A DNA stretch of 64,000 nt from an uncultured bacterium. GTDB taxonomy: Bacteria > Pseudomonadota > Alphaproteobacteria > Sphingomonadales > Sphingomonadaceae. This document shows, one piece after another, positions 18,836-26,660 of the stretch. The position numbers and the translations under genes are program-made. Below the pieces are notes generated by a model. The model was not told where the DNA came from, made no database searches, and saw only the letters and a list, made by a program, of their open reading frames with translations. The stretch covers positions 124,001 through 188,000 of the forward strand of contig CALOGB020000056.1 in NCBI GenBank assembly GCA_942636505.2, written 5' to 3'. The first letter of the stretch is position 1. Each line of letters opens with the position of its first letter.

Positions 18836-19025
18836 TGTGAACGCGTTTGCGTTCGGTGACGGGGCTACAAAAGCACGGCCCGTGCCAGAACCCGTCGTTC
18901 GCTGTTTTGGCGACGTTCGATAGTTAATCCAGGTTTGGCCCGGCGTCGGCCTGTAAGAGTTTCCGACAGCTCTCCGCGACTAACGAGGTCTTGCCATCGC
19001 CGCGTCGAGCCGCCATTTCGCATCC

Positions 19026-19883
19026 ATGGCTGAGCATCCGACCGGTATCCCGATCCAGCTCGAGCCGCTCGTCGTTCGCGTGCTCGCGCCCAACGCCTCT
19101 CCCTACACCTATACGGGTACGCAGACGCACATCGTCGGTATGACCGATGTTGCCGTGATCGATCCCGGTCCCGACGATCCTGCGCATATCGACGCGCTGT
19201 TGCGCGTGATCGACGGGCGGCCGGTCAAGGCGATTGTCGTCACGCATCACCACCGCGACCATAGTCCTGCCACGCGTTCGCTCCAGTCGCTCACCGGCGC
19301 CCCGATCGTCGGCGCTGCGCCGTTCGACCTTGCCGACGCGGGCGCGCGAGCAGACGCGTCGTTCGACGCCGCCTACGCACCCGACCGCGTTCTTTCCGAG
19401 GGCGATACCGTTACTGGCGCAGGCTGGACGCTGGAGGCGATCGCGACGCCCGGCCACACCTCGAACCATCTCGCCTTCGCGCTGCCCGAGACGAAGGCGC
19501 TGTTCTCCGGCGATCACGTCATGGGCTGGTCGACGACGATCGTCTCGCCGCCCGACGGCAATATGACGGCGTACATGGCTAGCCTCGAAAAGCTGATGAG
19601 CCGCGACGACCGCATCTATTATCCCGGCCACGGCGAGGCGATCGACAAGCCGCAGCGGCTCGTCCGCGGCATGCTCGGCCACCGCAAGCAACGCGAGGGG
19701 CAGATCCTCCGCCTGCTCCGCGAGGGCGCGCGGCCGATCCCGGCGATGGTCGAGCGCATGTATATCGGTCTCGGCGCCCAACTCGTGCCCGCCGCCGAAC
19801 GATCGGTGCTGGCCCATCTGTACGATCTGCAAACCCGCGGACTGGTTATCGAGGAAGGCGAGACATGGCGAACGACAGCGTGA
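19026..19883 (+). CDS. Metallo-beta-lactamase-fold hydrolase (LACTB2-like)
   Basis: A 285-residue MBL-fold enzyme. The metal motif is THHHRDHSPA, with further ligands at TPGHTSNH, FSGDHVMGW and YPGHGEAI. A C-terminal winged-helix-like extension (VPAAERSVLAHLYDLQTRGLV) matches the LACTB2/endoribonuclease-like branch. The substrate is unknown: a thioester, nucleic acid or other ester are all possible. It overlaps the next gene by 19 bp. Confidence 0.87.
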   Translation: MAEHPTGIPIQLEPLVVRVLAPNASPYTYTGTQTHIVGMTDVAVIDPGPDDPAHIDALLRVIDGRPVKAIVVTHHHRDHSPATRSLQSLTGAPIVGAAPFDLADAGARADASFDAAYAPDRVLSEGDTVTGAGWTLEAIATPGHTSNHLAFALPETKALFSGDHVMGWSTTIVSPPDGNMTAYMASLEKLMSRDDRIYYPGHGEAIDKPQRLVRGMLGHRKQREGQILRLLREGARPIPAMVERMYIGLGAQLVPAAERSVLAHLYDLQTRGLVIEEGETWRTTA

Positions 19884-20590
19884 CCGAACCCGTACGGAAG
19901 AGCGGCGTAGCCCCGTTCCTGGCAATGGCCGTCGGAATCGTCTTGATCCTCGTCCTTGCGGGTCTGCTCGTGCTCTGGGGTGTGCAGCGCTACGTCAGCG
20001 ACCGCCTCACGCCCGATCCGACGACGATCGCCAGCGCCAGCCTCGAAGGACTGCGCGAGCAGAACCGGCTCTCCGCGTTCGCCGCGCGCTACGTCGCGGT
20101 CGTCACCTCGAAACAGTCGCAGCTCGGCTTCACGACCGAGAAGACGCTGATCATGCCCGGCATGGTCCGGTACGAAGTCAACATGGCCAAGCTGACCCAG
20201 TCCGACGTCGCGTGGGATGGCACTTCGAAGACGCTGTCCGTGCGCCTTCCCGCGGTCGAGGCCGATGGCCCGCAGGTCGATCTCAACGCGGTGCGCGAAT
20301 ATGGTTCGGGCGGCGTGCTGACCACCTTCACCGATGCCGAGAAGCGCCTCGACGCCGCCAATCGCCGTGCCGGCCAGATCGAACTGATCCGCCAGGCGCG
20401 CGAGCCCGCGATGATCAAGCTCGCACGCGACGCAACCCGTCGTGCGGTCGAACGCAGTTTTGCGATGCCGCTGCGTGCTGCCGGAATCGACGCGACCGTC
20501 GCGGTGCGCTTCGCCGACGAGCCGACCGCGAATACCGAACGCTGGGACACCTCGCGATCGCTGCAGGACGTGCTAGGGAATCGTCGCTAG
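19865..20590 (+). CDS. DUF4230 domain-containing membrane protein
   Basis: A 241-residue protein with one N-terminal transmembrane helix (about 15-38) and a periplasmic DUF4230 domain. The stretch SAFAARYVAVVTSKQSQLGF, then TLIMPGMVRYEVNMAKL, is characteristic. The function of the family is not known. The ATG is in AAGGCGAGACATGGC, inside the end of the MBL gene, so the two are probably translated together. Confidence 0.85.
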   Translation: MANDSVTEPVRKSGVAPFLAMAVGIVLILVLAGLLVLWGVQRYVSDRLTPDPTTIASASLEGLREQNRLSAFAARYVAVVTSKQSQLGFTTEKTLIMPGMVRYEVNMAKLTQSDVAWDGTSKTLSVRLPAVEADGPQVDLNAVREYGSGGVLTTFTDAEKRLDAANRRAGQIELIRQAREPAMIKLARDATRRAVERSFAMPLRAAGIDATVAVRFADEPTANTERWDTSRSLQDVLGNRR

Positions 20591-20619
20591 AAGACGGGCG
20601 CTAAACTCGGGATACGACC

Positions 20620-21603
20620 ATGGAATTGAAGCAGAACTTCGCCGGTATCGACATACGCGCCGAGATCGAGCGCCTCCGCAAGGAGAAGAACACCGTCATC
20701 CTCGCGCATTATTATCAGAAGCCGGAGCTTCAGGATCTGGCGGATTTCGTCGGCGACAGTCTCGACCTGTCGCGCAAGGCGGCCGCGACCGATGCCGACG
20801 TGATCGCATTCTGCGGCGTGCGGTTCATGGCCGAGACCGCGAAAATCCTGTCGCCCGACAAGATCGTCGTGCTCCCCGACATGGACGCCGGGTGCAGCCT
20901 CGAGGACAGCTGCCCGCCCGAGCAGTTCGCCGCGTTTCGCGCCAAGCATCCCGATCACATCGCGCTGACCTACATCAACTGCTCGACCGAGGTGAAGGCT
21001 CTCTCCGACATCATCGTCACCTCGTCGTCGGCGGACACGATCCTCGCGCAGATCCCGCCCGAGCAGAAGATCATCTTCGGCCCCGACCGTAATCTCGGCG
21101 GCTATCTCGCGCGCAAGACGGGCCGCGACATGCTGCTGTGGCCGGGCGTGTGCATCGTCCACGAGGCGTTCAGCGAGACCGAGCTGATGAAGCTCAAGGC
21201 GCAGCACCCCGGCGCGCCCGTGGTGGCGCACCCCGAATGCCCGCCGATCATTCTCGATCACGCGGATTACGTCGGCTCGACGCGCGGCATCCTCGATTAT
21301 GCGCTCGCGATGCCCGACGACACGCTGATCGTCGCTACCGAGCCGCACATCATCCACCAGATGGAAAAGGCGCTCCCGAACAAGCGCTTCATCGGCGCGC
21401 CGGGTGCGGACGGCAACTGCAACTGCAATATCTGTCCGTACATGGCGCTCAACACGCTCGAAAAGCTGTACGTTGCGCTACGCGATCTCTCGCCCCGGAT
21501 CGAGATCGAGGAAGGGCTGCGGCTACAGGCGAAGAAGAGCCTCGACCGCATGCTGTCGATGGCATCGAATACCGTCGGGAAGGGTGATCTCGGGCCGAAG
21601 TGA
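20620..21603 (+). CDS. nadA: Quinolinate synthase
   Basis: A 327-residue NadA that condenses iminoaspartate with dihydroxyacetone phosphate to quinolinate in NAD synthesis, using a 4Fe-4S cluster. The cluster cysteines fit MDAGCSLEDSCP, YINCSTEVKA and CNCNICPYMALN. The N-terminus has VILAHYYQKPELQDLADF and GDSLDLSRKA. nadC follows 400 bp later; nadB is not in the window. Confidence 0.97.
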   Translation: MELKQNFAGIDIRAEIERLRKEKNTVILAHYYQKPELQDLADFVGDSLDLSRKAAATDADVIAFCGVRFMAETAKILSPDKIVVLPDMDAGCSLEDSCPPEQFAAFRAKHPDHIALTYINCSTEVKALSDIIVTSSSADTILAQIPPEQKIIFGPDRNLGGYLARKTGRDMLLWPGVCIVHEAFSETELMKLKAQHPGAPVVAHPECPPIILDHADYVGSTRGILDYALAMPDDTLIVATEPHIIHQMEKALPNKRFIGAPGADGNCNCNICPYMALNTLEKLYVALRDLSPRIEIEEGLRLQAKKSLDRMLSMASNTVGKGDLGPK

Positions 21604-21628
21604 CGGCCCGTTTCAGTTGGCCGCCGTT

Positions 21629-21650
21629 CGGGCTGGATTATTCCAGCCCG
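21629..21650. terminator. Hairpin between nadA and the convergent small gene
   Basis: CGGGCTGGA and TCCAGCCCG form a perfect 9-bp stem with the loop TTAT. It sits 25 bp after the nadA stop and 38 bp from the end of the reverse-strand gene, so it can serve both directions. Confidence 0.6.
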
Positions 21651-21688
21651 ACGCGGTCACATCACGAAGCGTTCAGATCAGGGGGCGC

Positions 21689-21841
21689 TCAGAGCGCCGG
21701 GGCGTCGGCACCGCTCAACTGGGCAAGCGCCTGGTCGATATGGATAGCGGCCAGCGGCAGCTGCAGCGTGTCGGCCAGCGTAAGAGCTTCGTCCAGCAGG
21801 GCATGCAGGCGTGCGGTATCGGCCATCGTGGTGGTGGGCAT
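21689..21841 (-). CDS. Small soluble protein (50 aa), probable stress regulon member
   Basis: A 50-residue frame starts with ATG 8 nt after CGAGGA. The sequence MADTARLHALLDEALTLADT, followed by LQLPLAAIHIDQALAQL, is an amphipathic helical hairpin of a type often seen as a conserved hypothetical in sphingomonads; the function is unknown. It is preceded on the same strand by a GGAAC-N16-GGTT promoter (21867-21892), the same form as the one before nepR, so induction by EcfG is likely. An internal ATG (21826) could be the true start. Confidence 0.75.
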   Translation of the reverse strand: MPTTTMADTARLHALLDEALTLADTLQLPLAAIHIDQALAQLSGADAPAL

Positions 21842-21866
21842 AAGAATATCCTCGGTAGTGATCGGC

Positions 21867-21892
21867 AAACCCTCGACGTCTCGAATGGTTCC
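21867..21892 (-). promoter_or_regulatory. Candidate EcfG promoter before the 50-aa gene
   Basis: On the minus strand GGAACC is followed at the same distance as in the nepR promoter by GGTTTG (GGAAC, 16 bp, GGTT). It ends about 25 bp before the small gene's ATG. Confidence 0.6.
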
Positions 21893-22007
21893 TATACCGG
21901 AAAAATAATTCGATGAGTCGAATGAACCGTGAAGTCACTGTTCCGACCGTCTCTTTTTTGGCACCGCGCGCCGAGCATTTTTTCGACGAACAATCCGGAG
22001 ACGACAG

Positions 22008-22859
22008 GTGAAGACAGCATTGCCCGAGTCGTTCGATATCGACGCCTTCGTCGCGGCAACGCTGGCAGAGGATCTCGGCACGATCGGCGACATAACCTCG
22101 GCCGCAGTGATTCCCGCCGACGCACGGTTCACCGGGGTGATGGACAGCCGCGATCCGATCGTCGTCGCCGGGCTCGATCTCGCCGACGCGTTCTTCCGCG
22201 CGCTGGACCCGGGCGTGCGGATCGAACGCCTCGTCCGCGATGGGCAGCAGGTGATGGCCGGCACCGAACTCATGCGGCTCGAAGGGGCAGGGCGCGCGAT
22301 GCTGACGGCCGAGCGGTCCGCGCTCAACACCGTCCAGCATCTGTCGGGCATCGCCACGATGACGCGTGCGTATGTCGACGCGATCGCGGGGACGGGCGCG
22401 ATCCTGCTCGACACGCGCAAGACGATCCCCGGCCTGCGCGTACTGGAGAAATACGCGACCCGGATGGGCGGCGCGCAGAACCACCGCATGGGGCTTTGGG
22501 ATGCGGCGATGATCAAGGACAATCACGTCGCGGTCGCCGGCGGTGTCGCCGAGGCTGTCCGTCGCGCAAAGGCGGCGGGAATCGCGCAGATCATCGTCGA
22601 GGTCGACCGCATCGACCAGATCGAGCCGGCGCTGGAGGCGGGCGCGACGCACCTGCTGCTCGACAACATGCCGCCGGCGATGTTGCGCGAAGCGGTGGCG
22701 CTCGTCGCCGGTCGTGTCCCGACCGAAGCATCGGGCGGCGTCAATCTCGACACCATCCGCGCGATCGCCGAGTCGTGCGTCACCTATGTGTCGGTCGGCC
22801 GCTTGACGCAGTCGGCGCCCGCAGCAGATATAGGGCTGGACTTCGCGACCGTCGAATAG
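22008..22859 (+). CDS. nadC: Nicotinate-nucleotide diphosphorylase (carboxylating)
   Basis: A 283-residue quinolinate phosphoribosyltransferase that makes nicotinate mononucleotide from quinolinate and PRPP. Motifs are TAERSALNTVQHLSGIAT, LLDTRKTIPGLR, GGAQNHRMGLWDAAMIKDNH and the phosphate loop around SGGVNLDTIR. The GTG start follows GGAGACGAC; no earlier start in frame keeps the family N-terminus. It follows nadA, separated by a reverse-strand small gene. Confidence 0.96.
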   Translation: MKTALPESFDIDAFVAATLAEDLGTIGDITSAAVIPADARFTGVMDSRDPIVVAGLDLADAFFRALDPGVRIERLVRDGQQVMAGTELMRLEGAGRAMLTAERSALNTVQHLSGIATMTRAYVDAIAGTGAILLDTRKTIPGLRVLEKYATRMGGAQNHRMGLWDAAMIKDNHVAVAGGVAEAVRRAKAAGIAQIIVEVDRIDQIEPALEAGATHLLLDNMPPAMLREAVALVAGRVPTEASGGVNLDTIRAIAESCVTYVSVGRLTQSAPAADIGLDFATVE

Positions 22860-22911
22860 CTCCGCCAGATCCGGCGCGGGCCTTCGGCTGGCCAAGTCAG
22901 GGAGTAGGACC

Positions 22912-23370
22912 ATGATCAGGCCGGTTGCCATCGTTCGCTACGAGCGCCTCTATTGGGCGGCGTTCATACTGGATACGGTCGTCGCGGCGATGACCTGGAC
23001 GCAGCGCGAGGCGATCGTCACCGCCTATCCGGTACTCGCCAAGGCGACGTGGATATTGCCGACGTTCCAGGCCATCGGGATCGCGGTGACGGTGCTGCTC
23101 TGGTACTTCACCGCGCGCGCGCCGAGCGTCGTCGCGAAGTGGGTGGTCGTGATCCTCGCCGCCTTGTCGATCTGGGCCGCCGTCCAGGCGCTCGCGACGC
23201 TCGCGACGGGTAGCGCGATTGTCGGCACGGCATCGATCCTCTCGCTCATAGCAGAGGCACTTTACGTCGCCGCCGCCGCCCACCTCTTCCGGCCCGGCAC
23301 CAAGGCCTGGTTCGGTCAGGACGACGACGCCGATTTCGACACGGATACCGACAGAGGGAACGTCGCATGA
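22912..23370 (+). CDS. Hypothetical membrane protein, four helices
   Basis: A 152-residue protein with about four transmembrane segments (roughly 12-30, 44-66, 74-98 and 103-125) and an acidic cytoplasmic tail DDDADFDTDTDRG. It follows nadC by 52 bp with a good AGGGAG before the ATG. The stop overlaps the RNase T2 start by 4 bp. I do not recognise the family. The even spread of helices resembles small integral proteins without enzymatic motifs. Confidence 0.75.
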   Translation: MIRPVAIVRYERLYWAAFILDTVVAAMTWTQREAIVTAYPVLAKATWILPTFQAIGIAVTVLLWYFTARAPSVVAKWVVVILAALSIWAAVQALATLATGSAIVGTASILSLIAEALYVAAAAHLFRPGTKAWFGQDDDADFDTDTDRGNVA

Positions 23371-24080
23371 TCTCCAGGCTGACCCTCGCCGCCGTCGCGA
23401 TCGCACTGCCGAGCGTCGTGCAGGCGCAGGCCTATCAATGCTCGACCCCCGCGTCGGTCGAGCGCGTCCGCCCGGACCTGCCGTCGGAGAGCCAGCCGAA
23501 GCGCGATATCCCGATCGGCAGCTACACGCTCGCGATCACCTGGGCGCCGCAATATTGCCGTGAGAATGGCGATCGCACCGGGTCGACCTTCCAATGCGGC
23601 GCGGGGAACCGGTTCGGCTTCACGCTGCACGGACTGTGGCCGGACGGGGTCGGCAAGGACTGGCCGCAATATTGTCATGACGCCGAGTTCGTGCCGCCGC
23701 CCGTGATCCGCGCCCATCTCTGCACGACGCCATCCGCGCAGTTGCTCCAGCACGAATGGGCGAAACACGGCACCTGCATGCCCGGCTATCGTCCCGCCAA
23801 GTATTTCAGCCAGTCGGCCGGGCTGTACGGCAAGCTCCGCTATCCGGACATGGATGCGTTGTCGCGAGCGCCTCTGACCGCAGGCCGGTTCGCGGCTGCG
23901 ATGGCTGGCGTGAATCCCGGCCTGAAGGCTGACATGATGCGGGTTACCGCGACGAAGCAGGGCTGGCTCGACGAGGTCTGGATCTGCCTGGACCGCCGCT
24001 TCCGCTACCGCCGCTGCCCGGTGCATCAGGGCGGGCTGAACCCGAGCGCACCGCTGCAGATCTGGCGCGGGAGTCGGTAG
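23367..24080 (+). CDS. Ribonuclease T2 family protein, secreted
   Basis: A 237-residue protein with a signal peptide (MISRLTLAAVAIALPSVVQA). Both catalytic segments of RNase T2 are seen: FTLHGLWPDG (CAS I) and HEWAKHGTC (CAS II), each with the active His. Paired cysteines fit disulfides outside the cytoplasm. It should cleave RNA through 2',3'-cyclic phosphates in the periplasm or outside the cell, perhaps for phosphate or nucleotide scavenging. It is translationally coupled to the membrane protein gene. Confidence 0.93.
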   Translation: MISRLTLAAVAIALPSVVQAQAYQCSTPASVERVRPDLPSESQPKRDIPIGSYTLAITWAPQYCRENGDRTGSTFQCGAGNRFGFTLHGLWPDGVGKDWPQYCHDAEFVPPPVIRAHLCTTPSAQLLQHEWAKHGTCMPGYRPAKYFSQSAGLYGKLRYPDMDALSRAPLTAGRFAAAMAGVNPGLKADMMRVTATKQGWLDEVWICLDRRFRYRRCPVHQGGLNPSAPLQIWRGSR

Positions 24081-24130
24081 GTGGTAGGTGGTCGCTAAAT
24101 GAGCATGGCACGGCGACCACCTCACATCCC

Positions 24131-24278
24131 GTTCGTGCTGAGTAGCGACCGAGTAGCTCCGTCAGGAGCGTATCGAGGGCGCGTATCGAAGCATGGGTTA
24201 CCCGCGCCAACCTGTCCTTCGATACGCCATCTCGATACGCTCCGATGGAGCTACTCGACGGCTACTCAGGACGAACGG
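24131..24278. repeat. Large palindrome, GAGTAGC/CGTATCGA class (copy 1)
   Basis: GTTCGTGCTGAGTAGC, GAGTAGCTCC and GTATCGA blocks on the left are mirrored by TCGATAC, GGAGCTACTCG and CTACTCAGGACGAAC on the right. A near relative is at 32102-32237 and a short one at 30831-30900. No gene is seen in 24081-24335. Confidence 0.85.
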
Positions 24279-24335
24279 AAGACGGACGAACGCACGATCT
24301 GCGAACGGAAAGGGGGCGGACAGGCGGGAGCGCCC

Positions 24336-24533
24336 CTACCGCCGGTCCCTCAACCAAACCAGCACCGCCGCCAGCACGCCAACGCCCGTCCCAACCAGAA
24401 ACCCCGGCGTCGCCTGCCCGATCGCAAACCCCACCCCAGCACCGCCCAGCATGCCGAGCGCGACGAGGAACCCGCCCGCAGCGCTCGGGTCCTTGTGGGG
24501 GGGCAGGGTGTCGCGGGATGTCGGTTCGGCCAT
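24336..24533 (-). CDS. Small membrane protein, two helices (65 aa)
   Basis: A 65-residue product starts MAEPTSRDTLPPHKDPSAAG and then has two glycine-rich hydrophobic stretches (about 21-40 and 43-60) ending in RDRR. Proteins like this, with a short acidic head and the pattern GxGFAIGQ, are conserved hypotheticals in sphingomonads. The start at 24533 is preferred because AGGA is 8 nt upstream; ATGs at 24539 and 24569 are alternatives. It is divergent from the tamA-like gene. Confidence 0.65.
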   Translation of the reverse strand: MAEPTSRDTLPPHKDPSAAGGFLVALGMLGGAGVGFAIGQATPGFLVGTGVGVLAAVLVWLRDRR

Positions 24534-24665
24534 CGCCATGTCCTGCCACGTGCCGCCACCAGATGCCACCCAAACGCCACCCCCGATCCGCCGCCCGGAC
24601 GAAACGTGGCGGAAATACGGCGTTAGATACTGTTCCGCAACGACAAGCCCGGCTAGGAGCCGGAC

Positions 24666-26660
24666 ATGGTGTTCCGCGTCGGGCGAGCCGGGCCGGCCGC
24701 CGCCTTTTTCGTTCTGACGACAGCGGGTGCCCTACCTTGCGCCGGGATACCTGCCGCAGAAGCACAAACCGCGCCGGTGCCGACGCAGGCTCCGGCGAGC
24801 CCGACCGCCGACGCGCCGATGTCGCTCGACCCCAATTCACCGCTCGCTCCGTTGCCAGACATTGGCGTCGCCTGGCCCGACCTCGCGACGTCGCCGATGG
24901 ACCCGGCCGCCACGGTCGCTGCGGTCGACGCCAACGCGGAGAGCCGCTACGCCTGGCGGATCGACGGCATCGACGGGATCAACGACGCGCTGCTCCGCCA
25001 ACGGTTCGCGCAGCTATCGACGCTCGACGCGAACGATCATCAGGCCGCCAACGCCGCGCAACTCGATCGTCGTGCGCGTGAAGATGCCGATTTGCTCAAC
25101 AGCCTGCTCCGCGCGGAAGGCTATTACGACTCCAGTGTCGTCACGCGCGTCGAGCCGGGCGCCAAGCCGATGGTCGTGCTTTCGGCGACGCCCGGCACGC
25201 TCTACACATTCAAGGGCGTGACCATCGACGGCATCGCCGCGGCAGGTGACAAGGCACCCGGGCTCGTCACCGCGTTCGGCGTGAAGCCCGAAGACCCGGT
25301 CAATTCCGACGCGATCGTCGCGGGACAGGCCAAGCTGACGACGCAGATCGGCCGCGAGGGCTTTCCGTTCGCTAAAGTCGGCGATCCGGCGATCGTGGTC
25401 GACCACGCCACCCGCACCGCGACGCTCGACCTGTCCGTCCAACCAGGCGGCGCGCGCAAGTTCGGACAGGTTGTCGCACTCCCCGGCAACCGCGTGTTCG
25501 GCGCGGACCATGTCGCAGAGATCGCACGCTTCTCGCCCGGCGACCTATATGATGCCGCCAAACTCGACGACCTCCGCCGCGCCCTGATCCAGACCAGCCT
25601 CGTCTCCGCCGTCGACTTGAAGCCGGTGCAAGGCGCGACGCCCGATACCGTCGACATTGCCGTAAAACTCGATCGCGCGCCGCCGCATACCGTCGCGGGC
25701 GAACTCGGCTACGGCACCGGCGAAGGCGCACGCGCGGAACTCAGCTGGACGCACCGCAACCTGTTCCCCCCCGAAGGCGCGCTGACTTTGCGCGGCGTGC
25801 TGGGAACGCAGGAACAGCTCGGCTCAGTCGTCTTCCGCCGCAACAACTTCAAGGCGCGAGACCGGGTGCTGACCCTCCAGGCGTCCGCCGCGCATACCAA
25901 CCGCGATGCCTACGACGCCAAGACCTATTCGCTCGCCGGTACGCTGGAGCGCCAGACCAACATCTTCTTCCAGAAGACCTGGACATGGTCGGTCGGCGCC
26001 GAGCTGCTCGCGTCGGACGAGCAGGACGTGATCCTCTCGACCGGCGCTCCACGGCGCCGCACCTTCTTCATCGGCGCGCTGCCTACCAGTCTCAATTACG
26101 ACGGCTCGGACGATCTGCTCAACCCGACCAAGGGTTTCCGCCTCGGCGGCCGAATCAGCCCCGAAGTCTCGTTGCAGGGCTCGGTGTTCGGTTATGCACG
26201 CACGCAGTTCGACGGCAGCGTGTACCAACCGTTCGGCGATCGGGTGGTGCTCGCCGCGCGCACCCGGCTCGGCACCATCGTCGGCGCTCCGCGCGATCAG
26301 GTCGCGCCGTCACGCCGCTTCTACGCCGGCGGCGGCGCGTCGGTGCGCGGTTACGGCTATCAGTCGATCGGCCCGCGCGACCCCAACAACGACCCGATCG
26401 GCGGCCGCAGCCTGACTGAATTCTCGATTGAGGCGCGCGTCCGCGTCCTCGGCAGTTTCGGGATCGTGCCTTTCCTCGACGCGGGCAATATCTACACCTC
26501 GCCGCTGCCGAAATTCACTGGGCTGCAATACGGCACCGGGATCGGCGTGCGCTATTATTCGAACTTCGGTCCGATCCGCCTCGACGTCGGCACGCCGATC
26601 AACCCGCAGCCCGGCGACAGCCGCATCGCCGTCTACGTCTCACTGGGGCAGGCGTTTTGA
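24666..26660 (+). CDS. tamA: TamA-like outer-membrane assembly protein (Omp85 family)
   Basis: A 664-residue protein: signal peptide to about residue 35 (ending AEAQ), a low-complexity Pro/Ala linker, POTRA domains (about 90-330) and a C-terminal 16-strand barrel. The barrel contains FYAGGGASVRGYGYQS, the conserved Omp85 lid-lock segment (VRGY), and ends in Phe (YVSLGQAF) as barrel proteins do. It is followed, with overlap, by tamB, so it is the outer-membrane half of the translocation and assembly module. BamA is excluded by that partner and by the POTRA count. Confidence 0.93.
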   Translation: MVFRVGRAGPAAAFFVLTTAGALPCAGIPAAEAQTAPVPTQAPASPTADAPMSLDPNSPLAPLPDIGVAWPDLATSPMDPAATVAAVDANAESRYAWRIDGIDGINDALLRQRFAQLSTLDANDHQAANAAQLDRRAREDADLLNSLLRAEGYYDSSVVTRVEPGAKPMVVLSATPGTLYTFKGVTIDGIAAAGDKAPGLVTAFGVKPEDPVNSDAIVAGQAKLTTQIGREGFPFAKVGDPAIVVDHATRTATLDLSVQPGGARKFGQVVALPGNRVFGADHVAEIARFSPGDLYDAAKLDDLRRALIQTSLVSAVDLKPVQGATPDTVDIAVKLDRAPPHTVAGELGYGTGEGARAELSWTHRNLFPPEGALTLRGVLGTQEQLGSVVFRRNNFKARDRVLTLQASAAHTNRDAYDAKTYSLAGTLERQTNIFFQKTWTWSVGAELLASDEQDVILSTGAPRRRTFFIGALPTSLNYDGSDDLLNPTKGFRLGGRISPEVSLQGSVFGYARTQFDGSVYQPFGDRVVLAARTRLGTIVGAPRDQVAPSRRFYAGGGASVRGYGYQSIGPRDPNNDPIGGRSLTEFSIEARVRVLGSFGIVPFLDAGNIYTSPLPKFTGLQYGTGIGVRYYSNFGPIRLDVGTPINPQPGDSRIAVYVSLGQAF

